NCBI RefSeq assembly: GCF_004765605.1
Contig: NZ_SRLC01000002.1
Span: 682,001 to 746,000, forward strand
From: Hymenobacter aquaticus
Lineage (GTDB): Bacteria > Bacteroidota > Bacteroidia > Cytophagales > Hymenobacteraceae
Direction of reading: 5' to 3'
Length of the DNA: 64,000 nt
The position numbers and the translations under genes were made by a program. Positions within the stretch are counted from its first letter, which is position 1. Each line of letters starts with the position of its first letter. Of the stretch, positions 41,892-49,745 are shown piece after piece. The notes beneath the pieces were generated by a model. It was not told the origin of the DNA, made no database searches, and worked only from the letters and a program-made list of their open reading frames with translations.

Positions 41892-42377
41892 CTACAGCTC
41901 GGCGGGGCCGTTGTCGACGTCGGGGAACAGCAGGCGGTGGAAGTCGCGCTTGTCGGCCGGGTAGCGGTTGAAGGTACCCATACCCCGGGCCACGACCAGC
42001 TCGCGGCTGGCGCAGGTTATTTCGGCGCTGCTCACAATCAGGGTTTTGCCCGAGTGGTCGACGCGGGCTCTGGCCACCAGAAAGTCGTGCAGGCGCACGG
42101 GGTGCAGGTAGTTGATCTTAAACTCCACGGTCGAGACCAGCTCGCCGCTCTGGAAGGAGAGAGTGAGGGCCGCCGCGCCCAGGGCCGCATCCATCAGGCC
42201 GGCAATGACGCCCCCGTGGCAGGTGCCCGGCGACGAGAGGTGGTCGGGGCGCACCGTCATGGTGTACTCTACCTGGCCGGGACTGGTCACCGTGAGCTGC
42301 ATGCCGTTGGTGCGCCCGTAGTGGTTGATCTGATTATAAATAGCTACCAGCGTAGCGACGTCGAAGGAGGGGTCCAT
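41892..42377 (-). CDS. PaaI-type hotdog-fold thioesterase
   Basis: 161 residues. The hotdog catalytic stretch is GTCHGGVIAGLMDAALGAAA and the later strand STVEFKINYLHPV is typical of PaaI/4HBT thioesterases, which hydrolyse acyl-CoA esters in the cytoplasm. The N-terminus (DPSFDVATLVAIYNQINHYG) is helical. No pathway partner is next to it; the acyl specificity is open. Confidence 0.9.
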   Translation of the reverse strand: MDPSFDVATLVAIYNQINHYGRTNGMQLTVTSPGQVEYTMTVRPDHLSSPGTCHGGVIAGLMDAALGAAALTLSFQSGELVSTVEFKINYLHPVRLHDFLVARARVDHSGKTLIVSSAEITCASRELVVARGMGTFNRYPADKRDFHRLLFPDVDNGPAEL

Positions 42378-42455
42378 GGTGGGAAAGGAACTGGGCGGAA
42401 AAGAACTGGATATTGGCTGAAAAGTTAGGTTTCTTTACCCAATAACCCCACCGCC

Positions 42456-42761
42456 ATGTCTGCTGCGCCCCTTTCCTTCGCCGAGTTTTATCCGCGCTAC
42501 CTGCGCGAGCACAGCAAGCGCGGCACCCGGGTGCTGCACTTCCTCGGCACCACGCTGTTTCTGACGGCCTTCGTGCTGGCGCTGGTGTGGCAGCGCTTCA
42601 ACCTGATTCCGCTGGGCATCGTGGCGGCTTACGGCTTTGCCTGGATCGGTCACTTTTTCGTGGAGCGCAACCGGCCGGCTACGTTTCAGCACCCCTGGTA
42701 TTCGCTGCTCGGCGACTTCCGGCTGTACTTCGACCTGCTGCGCGGCCGGGAGCGTTTCTAA
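42456..42761 (+). CDS. Mpo1/DUF962 family membrane protein
   Basis: 101 residues. The pattern FAEFYPRYLREHSKRGTRVL, HFLGTT, then HFFVERNRPATFQHPWYSLL and GDFRLYFDLL matches the Mpo1-like (DUF962) family, in which yeast Mpo1 is an iron-dependent dioxygenase in fatty acid alpha-oxidation. Conserved His residues (His19, His28, His57, His69 by rough count) are in place. Two hydrophobic segments. Divergent from the thioesterase by 78 bases. Confidence 0.9.
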   Translation: MSAAPLSFAEFYPRYLREHSKRGTRVLHFLGTTLFLTAFVLALVWQRFNLIPLGIVAAYGFAWIGHFFVERNRPATFQHPWYSLLGDFRLYFDLLRGRERF

Positions 42762-42802
42762 GTCACGGATTCGGGCGGGTTTTTTGGATGTTGGGCCTAA
42801 GG

Positions 42803-43240
42803 CTACAAGTCTTTGCGCATCAGAAAGTGCGGGATGGAGCCAAACAGCGTGTGCGAGGGCGCCACGACCCGGTAGCCCTGCCGCTCATAAAACGGCACGG
42901 CTGCCTGGCGGGCGTGCAGCACGCACTCGGTGAGGCCCTGGCGACGGGCGGCATCTTCCAGGTACGCCAGCAGCTGCCCGCCGATGCCCTGCCCCTGATG
43001 CGCCGCATCGACGGCCATGTAGCGCACCTGGGCCTGGCCGGGGCCGCTGGGGTGGAGGCGGGCTACGCCGGCTACGTGGCCCTGCGCGTCGGCGTAGAGG
43101 GCGTGAATGGTCGTGGGGGCCGCGTCGTCGTCGGCCCGCTCCGAGCCCGGGGGCTGGTGCCAGGGCTGGCGCAGCACCTGGTAACGAAGCTGGTAGTAGG
43201 CGGCGAAGTCGGCGGGGGAGTGGGGGGCACGGATGGGCAT
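42803..43240 (-). CDS. GNAT family N-acetyltransferase
   Basis: 145 residues from the ATG at 43240. Motif A for acetyl-CoA binding is VRYMAVDAAHQGQGIGGQLL (Q-x-x-G-x-G) and motif B is CVLHARQAAVPFYERQGYRV. It resembles the ElaA-type GNATs (FAAYYQLRYQVLRQP). Cytoplasmic. The frame is open further upstream, but MPIRAPHS is the best start. The substrate is unknown. Confidence 0.9.
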   Translation of the reverse strand: MPIRAPHSPADFAAYYQLRYQVLRQPWHQPPGSERADDDAAPTTIHALYADAQGHVAGVARLHPSGPGQAQVRYMAVDAAHQGQGIGGQLLAYLEDAARRQGLTECVLHARQAAVPFYERQGYRVVAPSHTLFGSIPHFLMRKDL

Positions 43241-43393
43241 GGGCGGGCGGCTGAGGGGACGAGTTACGCAAGGACCGCCGAAAATCTGCGTGGGTTGCGG
43301 CGGGCATTTGATACTTTTGCCGTTCAACTTCGTACCAACACCTCTGGCCCGGGCCAGAGCTTTTCGGCCACCATTTCACCCAATCGCACGATT

Positions 43394-43888
43394 ATGCCTT
43401 CTTTCGACATTGTAAGCAAAGTAGACCCCCAAACGCTGGAAAACGCGGTAAACACGGCTAAGAAGGAGCTGCAAACCCGCTACGACCTGCGCGACACGAA
43501 AGGCGGCATCGAGCTGGACAAGAAGGCCAACACGATTCAGCTGAGCTCGGAAAACTCGATGCGGGTAAAAGCATTGGAAGACATTCTGCTGGGCCGCGTG
43601 GTGAAGCAGGGCCTGGATGGCACCTGCCTCGACTTTTCGGCCGAGGAGCAGCCTTCCGGCAACCTGGTGAAGAAAACCATCAAGGTGCGCGCCGGCATCG
43701 ACAAGGAAGCCAGCCGCAAGATCATGAAGCTTATCAAGGACAGCAAAATCAAGGTCGATGCCCAAACCCAGGACGAGCAGATCCGGGTGTCGAGCAAAAA
43801 GATTGACGAGCTCCAGCAGGTTATTGCCCTGCTGCGGCAGAAGTCGGCCGAAGTGGGACAGCCGCTGCAATTCGTGAATATGAAATAA
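43394..43888 (+). CDS. yajQ: YajQ family nucleotide (cyclic di-GMP)-binding protein
   Basis: 164 residues, the usual size of the UPF0234/YajQ family. It opens MPSFDIVSKVDPQTLENAVN and has two ferredoxin-like halves, with KTIKVRAGIDKEASRKIMKL and IKVDAQTQDEQIRVSSKKID (conserved QDEQIRV). YajQ proteins bind nucleotides, in Xanthomonas cyclic di-GMP; the ligand here is not known. Divergent from the GNAT gene. Confidence 0.95.
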   Translation: MPSFDIVSKVDPQTLENAVNTAKKELQTRYDLRDTKGGIELDKKANTIQLSSENSMRVKALEDILLGRVVKQGLDGTCLDFSAEEQPSGNLVKKTIKVRAGIDKEASRKIMKLIKDSKIKVDAQTQDEQIRVSSKKIDELQQVIALLRQKSAEVGQPLQFVNMK

Positions 43889-43898
43889 AGGTTTCTTT

Positions 43899-44014
43899 TA
43901 ATGTGCTAATTACTAATGTGCTGATGTGCTAATGGTTCGTGTAGTCAGGAGCCAGCATAGCAGCCCGTTTTTCCAGATTAGCACATCAGCACATTTTTCC
44001 ATATTAGCACATTA
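43899..44014. repeat. Nested inverted repeat built on ATTAGCACAT units
   Basis: AATGTGCTGATGTGCTAAT (43915-43933) is the exact complement of ATTAGCACATCAGCACATT (43977-43995). An outer pair (TAATGTGCTAAT at 43899-43910 and ATTAGCACATTA at 44003-44014) encloses it. It fills nearly the whole gap between yajQ and the TerC gene, so both genes use or border it. Confidence 0.85.
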
Positions 44015-44018
44015 ACGC

Positions 44019-44786
44019 GTGTTCGACTTTTCTGTTTTTTCCAGCCCTCAGGCGTGGGTTAGCTTGCTTACCCTCACGTTCATGGAAATCGTGCTGGGCA
44101 TCGACAACATCATCTTCATTTCCATCGTCGTCAACCGGCTGAGTCCGGAACAGCAGAAGCGGGGGCGCACCATCGGTTTGTTGCTGGCCCTGCTCATCCG
44201 CATCGGCTTGTTGATGAGTATTTCCTGGATTGTGGGCCTGAAAGCGCCGCTTTTCCACATCGACGTGCCGTGGGCCGACCACGACTTCGGCGTGACCGGG
44301 CGCGACATTATCCTGCTCATCGGGGGCTTGTTCCTGATTGGCAAGAGCACCACCGAAATCCACACCAAGCTACAGGGCGAGGAAGAGGAAGCCGGGGCTA
44401 CGCCCACCTACAGCTCCATGGGCCGCATCATCGTCCAGATCGTACTGATTGACATCGTGTTCAGCTTCGACTCGATTCTGACGGCCGTGGGCCTGGTCGA
44501 CAACGTGCTGATTATGATTCTGGCCGTGGTGCTGTCGATGGGCGTGATGCTGGTTTTCTCGGGCGTGGTCGGCGAGTTCGTCAACCGCAACCCCACCATC
44601 AAGATGCTGGCCCTGTCGTTCCTGATTATGATTGGGGTGATGCTGGTGATGGAAGCCTTCCACAAGGAAATCGAGAAAGGCTACATCTACTTCGCCATGT
44701 TCTTCTCCTTGCTGGTGGAGCTGCTCAACATGCGGCTGCGCAAAAAAGCCAAGCCCGTGCAGCTGCGCGAGTCGCAGTACGACTAA
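44019..44786 (+). CDS. TerC family integral membrane protein
   Basis: 255 residues, GTG start at 44019 (FDFSVFSSPQAWVSLLTLTF). Family hallmarks are MEIVLGIDNIIFISIVVNRL and VLIDIVFSFDSILTAVGL, each with acidic residues inside membrane helices for metal binding. Seven or more hydrophobic segments. TerC proteins are implicated in tellurite resistance and in manganese export/metalation of secreted proteins. The inverted repeat ends four bases before the start, so the start codon lies practically at the repeat edge. Confidence 0.95.
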   Translation: MFDFSVFSSPQAWVSLLTLTFMEIVLGIDNIIFISIVVNRLSPEQQKRGRTIGLLLALLIRIGLLMSISWIVGLKAPLFHIDVPWADHDFGVTGRDIILLIGGLFLIGKSTTEIHTKLQGEEEEAGATPTYSSMGRIIVQIVLIDIVFSFDSILTAVGLVDNVLIMILAVVLSMGVMLVFSGVVGEFVNRNPTIKMLALSFLIMIGVMLVMEAFHKEIEKGYIYFAMFFSLLVELLNMRLRKKAKPVQLRESQYD

Positions 44787-44807
44787 GCACCTGCGCAGTC
44801 TTCGTAC

Positions 44808-44844
44808 AAAAAAAGCCTCTTCCACGGTTGGAAGAGGCTTTTTT
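44808..44844. terminator. Bidirectional intrinsic terminator
   Basis: AAAAAAGCCTCTTCCA and TGGAAGAGGCTTTTTT form the stem between convergent TerC and DnaJ-domain genes. Confidence 0.9.
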
Positions 44845-44860
44845 CATTTAGTGCGGCAAG

Positions 44861-45646
44861 TCATTTCCCGAGCATGAGCAGCACCAGGCTGGCCAGGGCC
44901 GTGGCAATGATAACGGCGTTGATCCGGCCGGCGTCGCCGAGCAGGCGGCCCTGGGTGAGGCCGGCCATGAGCAGTAGTAGCCCAGTAAACGTGAACAGTG
45001 CCTGGTGGCGGAACAGCACGGGCAACGGCCGCCCCCCCTGCAACAGCCGCGCCTCCCGGATAAAGTGAAACAGCACCGACACCCGTAGCCGCAGCCGGGT
45101 ATTGGTAGCAAACATGGTTTCCACCGATTCGTCCCGGGTCAGGAAGCGGCCCTTATCCGTCTGAACCACGTACCGGTCGTGGCCCGGGTCGTAGAGGGCC
45201 GGGCCGGTGAAAGAGGCCGTAGTGGGGTAGCTCAGGCCAAAATAATCGACGAAAACCAGCAGCGCCAACGCTAGTAGCACCTTGCCCAAGAACCGGCTGC
45301 TGGCCTGGTATTTCCGGAAGTCGATGGGCGGGGTGGCCCGGCGCCGGAACGACTGCCGCGGCGGGGCGGCGGCCCGGGGTGGGGGCGTAGCGCGCGGTGG
45401 CGGCGCTGCTGGGCTGGCCGGGCGCGGCGGGTTGCGGTAGGCGCTCAGCAGCGCGTCGTAGCCCCGGCGGCGGGCCGGGTTGCTGAGCACGTCGTACGCT
45501 TCGTTCACGAGCAGAAACTGCTGGTGGGCGGCCGGGTCGGTGGTCCGGTCGGGGTGGGTGAGTAGCACCAGCCGGCGGTAGGCCCGCCGGATGTCGTCGG
45601 TGGTGGCCTGCTCACTCACGCCCAGCGTGTGGTAATGGTTACGCAT
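44861..45646 (-). CDS. Membrane-anchored DnaJ-domain protein
   Basis: 261 residues. An N-terminal J domain (YHTLGVSEQATTDDIRRAYR, then LTHPDR with the HPD motif, and NEAYDVLSNPARRRGYD) is followed by a Pro/Ala/Arg-rich linker and three hydrophobic segments (about 122-140, 210-232 and 240-258). No zinc-finger or substrate-binding domain, so it is a type III J protein that would recruit DnaK to the membrane. It starts three bases after the stop of the gene at 45650, so the two are cotranscribed. Confidence 0.9.
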   Translation of the reverse strand: MRNHYHTLGVSEQATTDDIRRAYRRLVLLTHPDRTTDPAAHQQFLLVNEAYDVLSNPARRRGYDALLSAYRNPPRPASPAAPPPRATPPPRAAAPPRQSFRRRATPPIDFRKYQASSRFLGKVLLALALLVFVDYFGLSYPTTASFTGPALYDPGHDRYVVQTDKGRFLTRDESVETMFATNTRLRLRVSVLFHFIREARLLQGGRPLPVLFRHQALFTFTGLLLLMAGLTQGRLLGDAGRINAVIIATALASLVLLMLGK

Positions 45647-45649
45647 ACC

Positions 45650-46081
45650 TTAGGCCGGCCCAGTCGTCGCAAGTTCGGCTACGGTGGCCAGCTGGCTTTG
45701 CACGCGCTGGGTGGCCAGCTCCAGAATCCGCCGGCTGACCTCCGGCCGGTGCTGGCGGTAGAACCGCCGCTCGGCGCTCGTAAACAGCCCGATAATGCTG
45801 CCGATGATGGTGTAGCGCAGCTTCACGTTGCGGGCCAGCAGCTCGGCTACCTGCCGGTGCTGCTCGGCCGGGCTGCGGCCCGCGAATATGACGTGGTGCT
45901 CGCGCAGGAAGTCGGCTACCACAGCCAGCAGCAACTCGTTCTGTAGCTTGAGCACGGGCCGCAGGGTGCGGTGCAGAAAGTCGCCGACGGTAGCCTCTGG
46001 TTCGGCGGGCGCGGCGGCGGGCAGCACGGGGCGCAACGCCAGCAGCGCGGCATCGGTGGGCGTAGATGTTTCGGGAGCCAT
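45650..46081 (-). CDS. Hypothetical protein upstream of the DnaJ-domain gene
   Basis: 143 residues from the ATG at 46081. An Ala/Pro-rich opening is followed by a helical domain (TVGDFLHRTLRPVLKLQNEL, then LREHHVIFAGRSPAEQHRQV) and a short hydrophobic stretch (LRYTIIGSIIGLFT). I do not recognise a family. Cotranscription with the J-protein suggests a shared job, possibly as its substrate or partner at the membrane, but that is inference only. Confidence 0.75.
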   Translation of the reverse strand: MAPETSTPTDAALLALRPVLPAAAPAEPEATVGDFLHRTLRPVLKLQNELLLAVVADFLREHHVIFAGRSPAEQHRQVAELLARNVKLRYTIIGSIIGLFTSAERRFYRQHRPEVSRRILELATQRVQSQLATVAELATTGPA

Positions 46082-46111
46082 AAAACGGTGGGTGAAGCGG
46101 GTTTTTAACCG

Positions 46112-46149
46112 CAAAAAACCCGCCCGGCAGGGTGCCAGACGGGTTTTGC
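46112..46149 (-). terminator. Intrinsic terminator of the M36 protease gene
   Basis: CAAAAAACCCG and CGGGTTTTG arms with an inner GCC/GGC region; the A run at 46113-46118 gives T residues on the minus strand. Confidence 0.8.
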
Positions 46150-46175
46150 TATACGTAAACGAAATGCCGCAGGAC

Positions 46176-48833
46176 TTAGTGCTGCACCATTACCTTCTTG
46201 GTAATCGTGCCTTCCGAGGTCGTCAGGCGCACTACGTACATGCCGTTGGCCAGCTCCGTGGTGTTGAGGCGGGCACCTTCGGCCTGGATGTGCGCGGCCG
46301 AAGCCGACGTACCCAGCACCTTGCGGCCCATCATGGTCAGCATCTCGATTTGCACCGGAGCCTTGCTGCTCACCTGGGTCCGCACGATCAGCTGATCAGC
46401 GGCGGGGTTCGGATACACTTCCAGCAGCTTCTCGTTGAGAACCTTCTGCGTGCTCAGCACGGTGGGCAGCTCGAAGCCGGCGGTGTTGTCGCCGACGCTG
46501 GCTGTGCCCTGTACGGCGTTGGCACCCATGCCCCGACGGGCGAATACCTGCCAGATCAGGGCCGAGTTGGCGTGGCGGTTGTTCAGGCTGTCGGCCTTCA
46601 GGATGGCGTCGCGGCCGTCGAGGAAGCCGGGCGTGCACTTCTGCAGCTTGCAGCCGTCGAGTACCAGTTGCAGGCAGATGTTGTTGCCGCCGGTTGCGGC
46701 CGTGAGGTCGGCGTTGTAGCCGTATTTGTTGATCAGCGCCCAGTTCAGGTCCCACAGCACCGTGGCCCATACCTCACCCACGTCGTGGGTTTCCGAGTAC
46801 TGGCCGCTGCCCGTGCCGATGAAGGCGTAGGTGTAGTTGTTCACCGTGAAGTCGGTCGAGTAAGGCTTGCGGCGAATACCGGCGCCGGTGGGCAGCTGGT
46901 TTACGGCGTAAGTCCCTACGCCGCGGGCGGTGGTGCCTACGTCGCCGGGCTTGGTGGTCATCCACAGGCCGAAGAAGTCGCTCCAGCCTTCACCCATCGT
47001 TTCGTTGGGAACCCCGTTGGTAGAGGTCGGCAAGCAGGCGCCCGTACCGCCGCCGGTGAGGCGGTTGGAGATGCCGTGGCCGTATTCGTGGGCCACGATG
47101 CCGTTGTCGAAGTCGCCATCGGGGCCAGCGCCGCCGGTGCCACCCACCATCACGGGGCCGCCTTCCATGGCCTGCTTAAGCCGGGCACCCAGGGCCTGGG
47201 TGATGAAGACCGACGGAATCCGGATGCCGACCGTGTCGGGGGAAGCGCCGGTCATGCCGCCCACGGTGGCCGCGCCGGCCGTATCCACTACTACCACCAT
47301 GCGGGCACCAGCGGCCTGCGCCAGCTGGATTTTCGAGGCAAACGTGCACTTGCCCCGGTCGATTACGGCGATGTTGCCGCTCAGGGCGGCCGGGTTCAGC
47401 AGGGGGCCGTTGCAGCCGCGGGAGGGCTTGGCCGAGCCGTCGTTTACCAATACCAGCTTGCCGCGGTAGGTGCTACCCAGCGAGTTGACGGTGCGGCCGA
47501 AATCGGCCAGACCGGCGGGGTAGGTGCCGGCTACCGAAGCGGGCGAGGCCACAATCAGGGTGCCGGGGGCGGCGCTCCAGTTGTACATCTGCATTTTGCC
47601 GCGCGTGCCATCGGGCGGGGTGCTGAAGTTGGCGTTGTTGGTGCCGCCGCCGTCCTGCGCCTCCGCCTTCACCTGGTCGTTGCCCAGGCCCAGGTTTGTG
47701 TAGTTCTTCTGCTGGAAGTTGGCGGCGCCTTCCGTGAAGCCCTTGCGGAACATGATGTCGTGCATCACGTTGTTCCAGTAGAACAGGTTGGTAACGGCTA
47801 GCTTCAGGTTGCCGACCTGGCGCAGGTTGGGGTCGTAGGGGAAGTCAAATTCCAGGTTGGGGCCGCCATCGGGGCTCACGCTGGAGTTGGCAATGTAGGC
47901 GTTCCGGTTGTTGCGGTCGTCGTAGGCGTGCACGTTGTTGCCGCGCGTGATGGTGTACTCCGGGCCGGCTACGCCGTTGTCGTCGTGCCAGCCGAAGGGC
48001 GAGGCCACGGCGTCAGCGGGATTGACGGCAAGCTGACGCGGGCCGTGGATGGGGCTTTCCACGGTAATGGGCCACACGTTGTAGCTGTTGGGCACGTTCA
48101 CCTTGTTGGCGGTGGCCGGTGCCGTTTCGGGCATCTTCATCACCGACACGGCGCGCTCCGTGAGCTGGGCAAACGACACGGGCTCGTGTACCGTGTAGGA
48201 ATACTTGCTCACCAGGGCGCCGGTGCGGGCATCCACGCGCACCGACCAGGCGTCGTCGCTGGTAGTGGGCCACAGCAGCACGTCGTACACCAGGCGCAGG
48301 TCGCCGCCGGCTACGGGCAGGTACATCAGCTTGGCTTTGATCTTGTCCTGCGAAATGCCGCCGTCGCTGAAGGTCAGGCCTTCGGCCGGAGTGGCGGCCA
48401 CTTCCGCGTTCAGGCTGCGGGGGGCAGCTACCTGCAGGGCGCGGGCGGCGGCTTCCACGGCCTGGGCCGGCGTCAGGGTAGGCGTGGTGGTGCGGGCCGC
48501 GGCGGCTACGTTGGGCAGGAAGGTGCTGTGCAGCGCCGTTACCTTGCCCGTGCTCGTGACGTGGGCATCGGCTACGGCATCCAGAATTTCAATGCCTTCG
48601 TGGCGCTGCCGCAGGTACACGTGGGTCACCCCGTTGTGCTTGTCGGTGTACTGGTTGGTAACGGCCGGGTTGGTCAGGTCCGACTCGCTCAGACCGAAAC
48701 GGCTCCGTTGGGCCGTCAGTTGGCTCAGGGCCCGGTCGAGGGGGGCATTCTGGGCGGAACCCAGCGCCGGCACGGCCAACAGGGCCGCCAGCGCCAGCGC
48801 CCGGTACACGGACACAGTAGAAGTTAACTTCAT
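46176..48833 (-). CDS. Secreted M36 (fungalysin-type) metallopeptidase with type IX sorting domain
   Basis: 885 residues. Order: signal peptide (ending ALGSAQ), an FTP/PepSY-like propeptide (~30-230), the catalytic domain with IVAHEYGHGISNRLTGG (zinc HEYGH at about 582-586) and ETMGEGWSDFFGLWM for the third ligand, a PA-type insert (GNIAVIDRGKCTFASKIQLA), and a C-terminal sorting domain (LLEVYPNPAADQLIVRT to ITKKVMVQH) of type A for type IX secretion. It is therefore exported across the outer membrane, and probably autoprocessed. Monocistronic. Confidence 0.96.
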   Translation of the reverse strand: MKLTSTVSVYRALALAALLAVPALGSAQNAPLDRALSQLTAQRSRFGLSESDLTNPAVTNQYTDKHNGVTHVYLRQRHEGIEILDAVADAHVTSTGKVTALHSTFLPNVAAAARTTTPTLTPAQAVEAAARALQVAAPRSLNAEVAATPAEGLTFSDGGISQDKIKAKLMYLPVAGGDLRLVYDVLLWPTTSDDAWSVRVDARTGALVSKYSYTVHEPVSFAQLTERAVSVMKMPETAPATANKVNVPNSYNVWPITVESPIHGPRQLAVNPADAVASPFGWHDDNGVAGPEYTITRGNNVHAYDDRNNRNAYIANSSVSPDGGPNLEFDFPYDPNLRQVGNLKLAVTNLFYWNNVMHDIMFRKGFTEGAANFQQKNYTNLGLGNDQVKAEAQDGGGTNNANFSTPPDGTRGKMQMYNWSAAPGTLIVASPASVAGTYPAGLADFGRTVNSLGSTYRGKLVLVNDGSAKPSRGCNGPLLNPAALSGNIAVIDRGKCTFASKIQLAQAAGARMVVVVDTAGAATVGGMTGASPDTVGIRIPSVFITQALGARLKQAMEGGPVMVGGTGGAGPDGDFDNGIVAHEYGHGISNRLTGGGTGACLPTSTNGVPNETMGEGWSDFFGLWMTTKPGDVGTTARGVGTYAVNQLPTGAGIRRKPYSTDFTVNNYTYAFIGTGSGQYSETHDVGEVWATVLWDLNWALINKYGYNADLTAATGGNNICLQLVLDGCKLQKCTPGFLDGRDAILKADSLNNRHANSALIWQVFARRGMGANAVQGTASVGDNTAGFELPTVLSTQKVLNEKLLEVYPNPAADQLIVRTQVSSKAPVQIEMLTMMGRKVLGTSASAAHIQAEGARLNTTELANGMYVVRLTTSEGTITKKVMVQH

Positions 48834-49020
48834 AGGAAGAGGTTAGGAAAGAAATGCAAAAGGGAGGCGAAAAGCCGTTTCCAAATCTACACAAAATCCG
48901 CACAGATTTGCTGCCCGCCCGCTAACTTTCCTTGCCTTTTCCGGCTATTCTCTGCCGAAATAATCAGGTAATAGCCCTATTGGTGCTATTTTTCCAACAA
49001 CCATTCGGCTTGTTCTATAT

Positions 49021-49560
49021 TCAGGAGCCGGCCTGGTTCAGCTTCGCTATAAAGTCCCAGAGCACCACGCCGGCGGCCACCGATACGTTCAACGAATGCT
49101 TGGTGCCGAACTGCGGAATTTCCACCGCCGCGTCGCACAGGGCCAGCACCTCGTCGTCTACCCCGAACACCTCGTTGCCCATCACCAGGGCGTAGGGCTG
49201 GCCGGACCGGGGCCGGAAGGCGGGCAGCAGCTGGCTGGCGTCGGTTTGCTCCACGGCCACCACCACGTAGCCGGCCGCCTTGAGCTGGGCAATGGCCTCG
49301 ACGGTGGTAGCGGCGTATTCCCAGGCTACCGACTCGGTGCTGCCCAGGGCCGTCTTGGTGATTTCGCGCTGCGGGGGCCGGCCGGTGATGCCGCAGAGCC
49401 AGATTTTCTCGATGGCAAAGGCGTCGGCGGTGCGGAAGGCCGAGCCCACGTTGTGCAGGCTGCGCACGTTGTCGAGCACCAGGGTCAGGGGGAATTTTTG
49501 CGTACTTTTGAAGTCTGCCACCGAGAGCCGGTTCAGCTCTTCCATTGTTCTTTTGCGCAT
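49021..49560 (-). CDS. SpoU/TrmH-family RNA 2'-O-methyltransferase
   Basis: 179 residues from the ATG at 49560. The three SPOUT motifs are clear: NVRSLHNVGSAFRTADAFAI, ALVMGNEVFGVDDEVL and IPQFGTKHSLNVSVAAGVVL, forming the trefoil knot that binds AdoMet. It lacks an extra RNA-binding domain, so the target (tRNA or rRNA position) cannot be told. Divergent from mutS with about 185 bases between. Confidence 0.94.
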   Translation of the reverse strand: MRKRTMEELNRLSVADFKSTQKFPLTLVLDNVRSLHNVGSAFRTADAFAIEKIWLCGITGRPPQREITKTALGSTESVAWEYAATTVEAIAQLKAAGYVVVAVEQTDASQLLPAFRPRSGQPYALVMGNEVFGVDDEVLALCDAAVEIPQFGTKHSLNVSVAAGVVLWDFIAKLNQAGS

Positions 49561-49745
49561 TGCCAACGAGGTATTTTGCCCAAAGGTAGGACGGGCCGCC
49601 CGATAGGCCGCCGGCCCGGAACTGCGGCCTCGGCCCGCGCTGTTGGCAAGTAGTCCTTTCTTATAGTAACTCCCCGGCGCTTTCGGGCGCCTTATTCTCC
49701 TCGATTCCTTTGCGTACTGCCTCCACTCCGAAGAAGCCGGTGCCC

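Noticed and set aside
46176-47801. Long plus-strand frame over the M36 protease
   Set aside because: The minus strand holds a complete protease with catalytic motifs and sorting domain; the other strand has none.
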